Origin: an archaeon
GTDB lineage: Archaea; Nanobdellota; Nanobdellia; Woesearchaeales; GW2011-AR9
Direction of reading: 5' to 3'
NCBI GenBank assembly: GCA_020053615.1
Contig: JAGVMW010000151.1
Location: 1 to 8,125 of the forward strand
DNA: 8,125 nucleotides
In this document: positions 4,948 to 8,125 of the stretch, one piece after another
How positions within the stretch are numbered: the first letter of the stretch is position 1
Layout of the letters: each line of letters begins with the position of its first letter
Notes under the pieces: model-generated
Database searches by the model: none
What the model saw: the letters and a program-made list of their open reading frames with translations, nothing else
Told to the model about the DNA's origin: nothing
Program-made: the position numbers and the translations under genes

Positions 4948-6373
4948 GGTAATGGCAGATGAAGGAACAGATAGCGAAGCGTACTTAAGATTATTACGTG
5001 ATTCTTTAGAAGGTAAATATAAAGATTATAGGAATTGCTCATTATCTCCTGATGGTAGCTGGAGCACTCATCATGCTAGTTTAACTCGAGCCTCTTTTTC
5101 CAAAGGCAAAAAACGTAAAATTAATAGTGTAGTTAAACAGTTTACCTCTCCTTTGCCTGGCGGAGATCCAATGTATGGTGCTGTTCACGATCCATCTAGG
5201 TTGTATCTTAGAGAAAAAACAAATTTACGATTAATTGATCGTTTTATGCATAATGTTCATTTAGTTCCGGAGATATATGGATGCAATGATGAACATAGGT
5301 TGTTAATTTTAGAAGATTTGGGGCATGACAATAAAAAGAAGTTAATCCTCAATGCAGGAGACAGCCAAATTCGAGAAAAGATTTTCACTAAAGGAATAAT
5401 TTCTGTGGCTAGATTTGTGGGTTTATGTAATCATTATCGTGAGGAATTTGATAATGCTCATCCGTATAAAGCTGATGCTGAAGTCTATCAAAGTTATAGT
5501 GTTGTGGTTAGAGGAGAAAATCTTCTAAGAATGTTTTTCAATGCAAACAAACTTTGTAGCAATGAATTGGGAAATTATAATTCTGCTTTGGTTAAAGAGT
5601 ATTTAAGATCTAAGAAAAAATTTGATTTGGAAGCAAGATTACGAGAAGTTGAGGATATGAGAAAAGCATTATGTGAAGAGGCGGTACTGCAACACAATGA
5701 TTGTAACGGATTAAACATGATTCGTGGAAAGAAAGTTGATTTAGAAGATTTTGGTTATGGTTCATGGACAAATGATATCAGTAGTTATTGTATTATTGTT
5801 GGTTTAGGAAACAATGCTATGGTTCGAAGTGATCAGTTTGCATATTATCGTCATCTTTACTTAGTCAATGAACACGCATATGCTACCACCTGTTCTCGAG
5901 ATTCGGTTAAAGATTTAACAAATGGAGATGTAGCCAAGTATGTAGCAAAAGAAGTGTTTAAGAAAAATTCAAAAAAATATACTGATTGGACTTTCAGTTT
6001 TTTTGCTAATGCAGTAGATAGAAATGTAGAATTAGCCGCTAGCTATGATCGCTATAGTAATGAACTTAGAAAACAATCAGTGGCGGCAGAAGATAGCGAG
6101 GATCAAGAAGTTATTGTAGGTAGCGATTTAAGATCTATTCGTGAATTATTTTCAGCAATTACTGGAATGGAAAGTAAAATAAGTTTATGCACGCAATCTG
6201 CTGGAGTAAGAGATTTTTTCTATTCTTATGGTATGTTTATGCTTGATATGGGGTTATATGGCAGAACTAAAGAAAGAACTTTGCTTGAGGAAACGTTGAA
6301 AGAAATTAAAGAAGGAACAATTGCGGGAAATGTAGTTAAAGATTGGGCTAATTTCTCTAATGGAAATGGATAA
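4946..6373 (+). CDS. APH/choline-kinase-like phosphotransferase
   Basis: A protein-kinase-like fold of the aminoglycoside phosphotransferase/choline kinase type. VVKQF carries the likely ATP-binding Lys64, and LREKTNL carries a candidate partner Glu90. LLILEDLG is the hinge. The catalytic loop is HNDCNGLN (His250, Asp252, Asn257), matching H-x-D-x4-N, and VDLEDFGYG (Asp265) is the metal-binding segment. The last ~150 residues are helical, with no recognised domain. The substrate is unknown: sugar, choline or another small alcohol are all possible, and drug resistance should not be assumed. At 475 residues it is longer than typical APH proteins (about 260-300). The preferred start is ATG 4952 (MADEGTDS), because it sits at the predicted transcript start; ATG 4946 adds two residues. 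Confidence 0.78.
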   Translation: MVMADEGTDSEAYLRLLRDSLEGKYKDYRNCSLSPDGSWSTHHASLTRASFSKGKKRKINSVVKQFTSPLPGGDPMYGAVHDPSRLYLREKTNLRLIDRFMHNVHLVPEIYGCNDEHRLLILEDLGHDNKKKLILNAGDSQIREKIFTKGIISVARFVGLCNHYREEFDNAHPYKADAEVYQSYSVVVRGENLLRMFFNANKLCSNELGNYNSALVKEYLRSKKKFDLEARLREVEDMRKALCEEAVLQHNDCNGLNMIRGKKVDLEDFGYGSWTNDISSYCIIVGLGNNAMVRSDQFAYYRHLYLVNEHAYATTCSRDSVKDLTNGDVAKYVAKEVFKKNSKKYTDWTFSFFANAVDRNVELAASYDRYSNELRKQSVAAEDSEDQEVIVGSDLRSIRELFSAITGMESKISLCTQSAGVRDFFYSYGMFMLDMGLYGRTKERTLLEETLKEIKEGTIAGNVVKDWANFSNGNG

Positions 6374-6381
6374 ACGTAAAG

Positions 6382-6393
6382 TTTTAAAAATAT
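6382..6393 (+). promoter_or_regulatory. TATA box for the radical SAM gene
   Basis: TTTTAAAAATAT is centred about 26 bases before ATG 6413. No SD precedes that ATG, so a leaderless message is expected. The box lies just after the stop codon of the kinase-like gene. Confidence 0.6.
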
Positions 6394-6412
6394 CTCTCTT
6401 ATTTCTAATTAA

Positions 6413-7690
6413 ATGTCTATCTCTAACTCCCACCATTCCTTCAACCTCGGCGAACTGCCTCTAGGCTGCAAGTATTGCGTTCGTGGAGAGAAATTAGTTC
6501 TGTTCGTTACAGGAGTATGCCCCCGAAAATGCTATTTCTGCCCGGTTTCTGACCAGAAATTCCAGCACGACGTTATTTATGCTAATGAACGGAAAGTAGA
6601 GACTGCCGATGACATTATTAAAGAAGCAAAATTAATGGATGCGAAAGGCGCAGGAATTACCGGCGGGGATCCATTGTCTAAGCTGGCTCGGACGGTTGAA
6701 TACATAAAACTGCTGAAAGAACAGTTTGGTCAGAAGTTTCATATTCATCTGTACACTTCGCTGAATTTAGCTACTGAAGAAACTATGAAAAAGTTATTTG
6801 ATGCAGGATTGGATGAAATACGTTTTCATTTGGACTTGGATTCTAAACAATTATGGGATAAATTAATACTTGCTCGAAAATTTTCATGGAAGATTGGAGT
6901 GGAAATTCCGCTTATTCCAACTAAAGAAAAAGAAACTTTTGCGGTTTTAGAATTCGTAAAAGATAAAATTGATTTCTTAAATTTGAATGAGTTGGAAGTA
7001 GCCGATAATTCTCAATCCAAGCTGGGAGAGATGAATCTTCATACTAAAGATGAGTTGAGTTATGCGATTGCTGATTCTTTGGAGTTAGGATTGAAAATAT
7101 TAGAATTTGCCCAGAAAGGTATGTGCATAGCACCATCAGGTCGAAATTCATTAGATTGCTCTCTTCAAGAGCCACAGGGGGACTTGCCCCCTACGGGGAT
7201 GCGGCTCCCGCAATACGCACAGCAAGGATTTCGAAGGTGCTATGCACATACCCCAAAAGAGAAGTATAATTTATCGATTCACGTTTGTACTGCTAAGTTG
7301 AAAGATGCGGTGCAATTAGCTAATCGTCTAAAAAGGGAAGCGCAGGGAGCGAAGAAGAAGTTTGATTTGGTCGATGAAGAAGGAATGTTAACTCGAGGAG
7401 CATTATATCTTCCGGAATTAGTGCCTGGGTTTGGTTATCGAAAGAAATTGGAAAGCGTGAATAAAAACGAATTTGTGCAAAGATTAGAGCCGTTGTTAGT
7501 TCGAGTGAAGAAAGAGTTGAGGATTGATGACGATGAGCTATTTTTAGATTTATCTAAACCGCGAATTCTGCTGTCTAAGAAGCTGTTGATGCAGAACCGG
7601 AAATTGTTCAAGAAATTGGGCTTGATTCCAGCAGTTGTTTCTGAATATCCTACGGCAGACCAATTGGAAGTGGAAGTGGAGCTGTTTTGA
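6413..7690 (+). CDS. Radical SAM protein with an in-frame element insertion
   Basis: The cluster-binding motif is CPRKCYFC (Cys36, Cys40, Cys43), and GITGGDP (81-87) fits the SAM-binding GGE-type strand. An extra pair, Cys19/Cys22, precedes it. LDEIRFH and GVEIPLIP are later barrel strands. The family is an archaeal radical SAM group of unknown substrate, and HVCTAKLKDAVQLANRLKR near the C-terminal third looks like ordinary family sequence. Residues 236-280 (GMCIAPSGRN through CYAHT) are encoded exactly by a 135-bp palindromic element. Without them the protein would read EFAQK-PKEKYNLSIHVCT without a break. The insert lies after the barrel strands I can identify, so activity may survive. No SD; a TATA box 26 bases upstream gives a leaderless start at ATG 6413. 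Confidence 0.9.
   Translation: MSISNSHHSFNLGELPLGCKYCVRGEKLVLFVTGVCPRKCYFCPVSDQKFQHDVIYANERKVETADDIIKEAKLMDAKGAGITGGDPLSKLARTVEYIKLLKEQFGQKFHIHLYTSLNLATEETMKKLFDAGLDEIRFHLDLDSKQLWDKLILARKFSWKIGVEIPLIPTKEKETFAVLEFVKDKIDFLNLNELEVADNSQSKLGEMNLHTKDELSYAIADSLELGLKILEFAQKGMCIAPSGRNSLDCSLQEPQGDLPPTGMRLPQYAQQGFRRCYAHTPKEKYNLSIHVCTAKLKDAVQLANRLKREAQGAKKKFDLVDEEGMLTRGALYLPELVPGFGYRKKLESVNKNEFVQRLEPLLVRVKKELRIDDDELFLDLSKPRILLSKKLLMQNRKLFKKLGLIPAVVSEYPTADQLEVEVELF
7118..7252. mobile_element. Palindromic element, full copy 2, inside the radical SAM gene
   Basis: Terminal arms GGTATGTGCATAGCACC (7118-7134) and GGTGCTATGCACATACC (7236-7252) are perfect 17-bp inverted repeats. A second stem pairs 7141-7149 with 7226-7234 (nine pairs, one G-U), leaving a six-base bulge ATCAGG (7135-7140) opposite A7235. 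Inner pairing includes GAGCC (7169-7173) with GGCTC (7203-7207), enclosing AGGGGG (7176-7181) with CCCCCT (7187-7192). The length is exactly 45 codons, the first base is codon position 1 of residue 236, and the frame stays open through the element. The core is much more GC-rich than the surrounding gene. No clear target-site duplication is visible. The right half recurs at 101-168, and the whole plan recurs at 684-817. Confidence 0.88.
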
Positions 7691-7721
7691 AGAAGGTCTC
7701 TGTTAATACATTAACCAAAAG

Positions 7722-7731
7722 CTTTATATAT
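7722..7731 (+). promoter_or_regulatory. TATA box for the HEPN-like gene
   Basis: CTTTATATAT is centred about 27 bases before ATG 7754. There is no SD between them, so the message is expected to be leaderless. Confidence 0.65.
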
Positions 7732-7753
7732 CACATCACCGTTAATCCATTAA

Positions 7754-8071
7754 ATGGATGAGATTAGTACAGGATTGTTGGAAAATTTTAAAGATTTTAT
7801 TAGCAGTGCTGAGAGAGATTTTCAAGAAGAGAAATATAATCCAGCTATGTCCTCATATTATAAAGCGATAGCCATACTTTGTGACTTTTTCATCTATAAA
7901 GAAAGAGGGTTACTTCCAAAAAATCATCGTGAGAGATTCCTATTTCTGGAGATGAATTGGAAAGAAGCATATCTTCTGATTAGCCCTTTGTTTAAAGAGT
8001 ACACTGATTCTTATAATCTTCGGATCCAAGGCACAGTCCGTTTTGTGAGTGATAGCACCATATCCACCTGA
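7754..8071 (+). CDS. Small HEPN-like helical protein, probably C-terminally altered
   Basis: The sequence ENFKDFISSAERDFQEEKYNPAMSSYYKAIAILCD, split over two helices, resembles the HEPN/TPR-like small archaeal proteins (helical, about 120-140 residues) whose members often work with nucleotidyltransferases or as RNases. Arg51 and His58 (RGLLPKNH) could be the R-x6-H motif, though the usual polar residue after Arg is missing. After YTDSYNLRIQ the last residues (GTVRFVSDSTIST) no longer look like the expected final helix, and the stop codon is part of the terminator stem. I infer a truncated or replaced C-terminus. The DNA at 8053-8062 (ATAGCACCAT) equals part of the element's left arm, a possible cause. 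No nucleotidyltransferase partner is present in the window. Confidence 0.6.
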   Translation: MDEISTGLLENFKDFISSAERDFQEEKYNPAMSSYYKAIAILCDFFIYKERGLLPKNHRERFLFLEMNWKEAYLLISPLFKEYTDSYNLRIQGTVRFVSDSTIST

Positions 8072-8102
8072 AAACAAGGACGGCTTTGCCGTCCTGTTTT
8101 CA
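8069..8102. terminator. Strong stem-loop at the end of the HEPN-like gene
   Basis: TGAAAACA (8069-8076) and GGACGGC (8078-8084) pair with GCCGTCC (8088-8094) and TGTTTTCA (8095-8102), giving 15 pairs with one bulged A and loop TTT. The stop codon TGA is the first three bases of the stem. The A and T runs on the two sides make it look like a terminator usable in both directions. Archaeal termination relies mainly on U-tracts, so a role in mRNA end protection is equally possible. Confidence 0.7.
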
Positions 8103-8125
8103 TTTAATGAGATGCAACTATCGCA

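Noticed and set aside
7118..7252. tRNA or tmRNA-like gene in the palindromic element
   Set aside because: The TTCGAAAT stretch on the minus strand recalls a T-loop, but there is no T-stem of the right length, no anticodon arm and no acceptor arrangement; the arms form one long terminal stem.
7111..7258. Target-site duplication flanking the inserted element
   Set aside because: The flanks CCAGAAA and CCAAAAG are only loosely similar and cannot be told from chance in AT-rich coding DNA.
7754..8071. HEPN-nucleotidyltransferase toxin pair
   Set aside because: No nucleotidyltransferase gene is present within the window; the downstream side is cut off soon after the terminator, so it cannot be fully excluded.

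Overview
The window reads as archaeal chromosome from an AT-rich genome. Most genes start at an ATG with no Shine-Dalgarno (SD) motif, about 25-28 bases after the centre of a TATA box (ATGs at 3064, 4952, 6413 and 7754), which is the archaeal leaderless pattern. The gene families also fit Archaea: an FCF1-like PIN nuclease, an AbrB-PhoU fusion, an archaeal-type radical SAM protein and a small HEPN-like protein. A DPANN lineage (Woesearchaeota or Pacearchaeota type) is my guess from composition and gene style; it is not proven by the window.

Layout. Positions 1-312 hold no complete gene. They carry a broken copy of a palindromic element (101-168) and a tandem array of conserved 23-base units separated by variable perfect hairpins (186-288). 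From 313 to 3550 all genes are on the minus strand: the PIN nuclease, an AlbA_2/HATPase-type regulator with a winged helix, a six-helix membrane protein, and two tiny genes one base apart. A 390-base divergent intergenic region (3551-3942) holds an 11-bp inverted repeat, strong TATA boxes and a second hairpin/unit array. From 3943 to 8071 all genes are on the plus strand: AbrB-PhoU, an APH/choline-kinase-like phosphotransferase, a radical SAM protein and a HEPN-like protein, closed by a strong stem-loop at 8069-8102. The genes do not form an obvious single pathway; most have their own promoter.

The main discovery candidate is a small palindromic element of about 130 bp, present as two full copies and one truncated copy. 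One full copy (7118-7252) is exactly 135 bp, has 17-bp perfect terminal inverted repeats, and sits in frame inside the radical SAM gene, adding exactly 45 codons just before a segment that looks like normal family sequence. The second full copy (about 684-817) overlaps the promoter, leader and first codons of the PIN gene on the opposite strand. Its arms differ from the first copy at several positions, but the differences compensate, so the pairing is kept. The third copy (101-168) matches the right half of the first at 66 of 68 bases. This resembles in logic the palindromic elements that insert into reading frames in Rickettsia, but I recognise no described archaeal counterpart.

The second candidate is the repeat family in two arrays (186-288 and 3736-3854). 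A unit TTAGGAGACT-N2-4-AGTCGARTTTA alternates with hairpins whose stems differ in sequence but begin and end at the same place relative to the unit. Array B lies between strong TATA boxes and the phoU-like start codon, so it is probably transcribed as a leader or small RNA.
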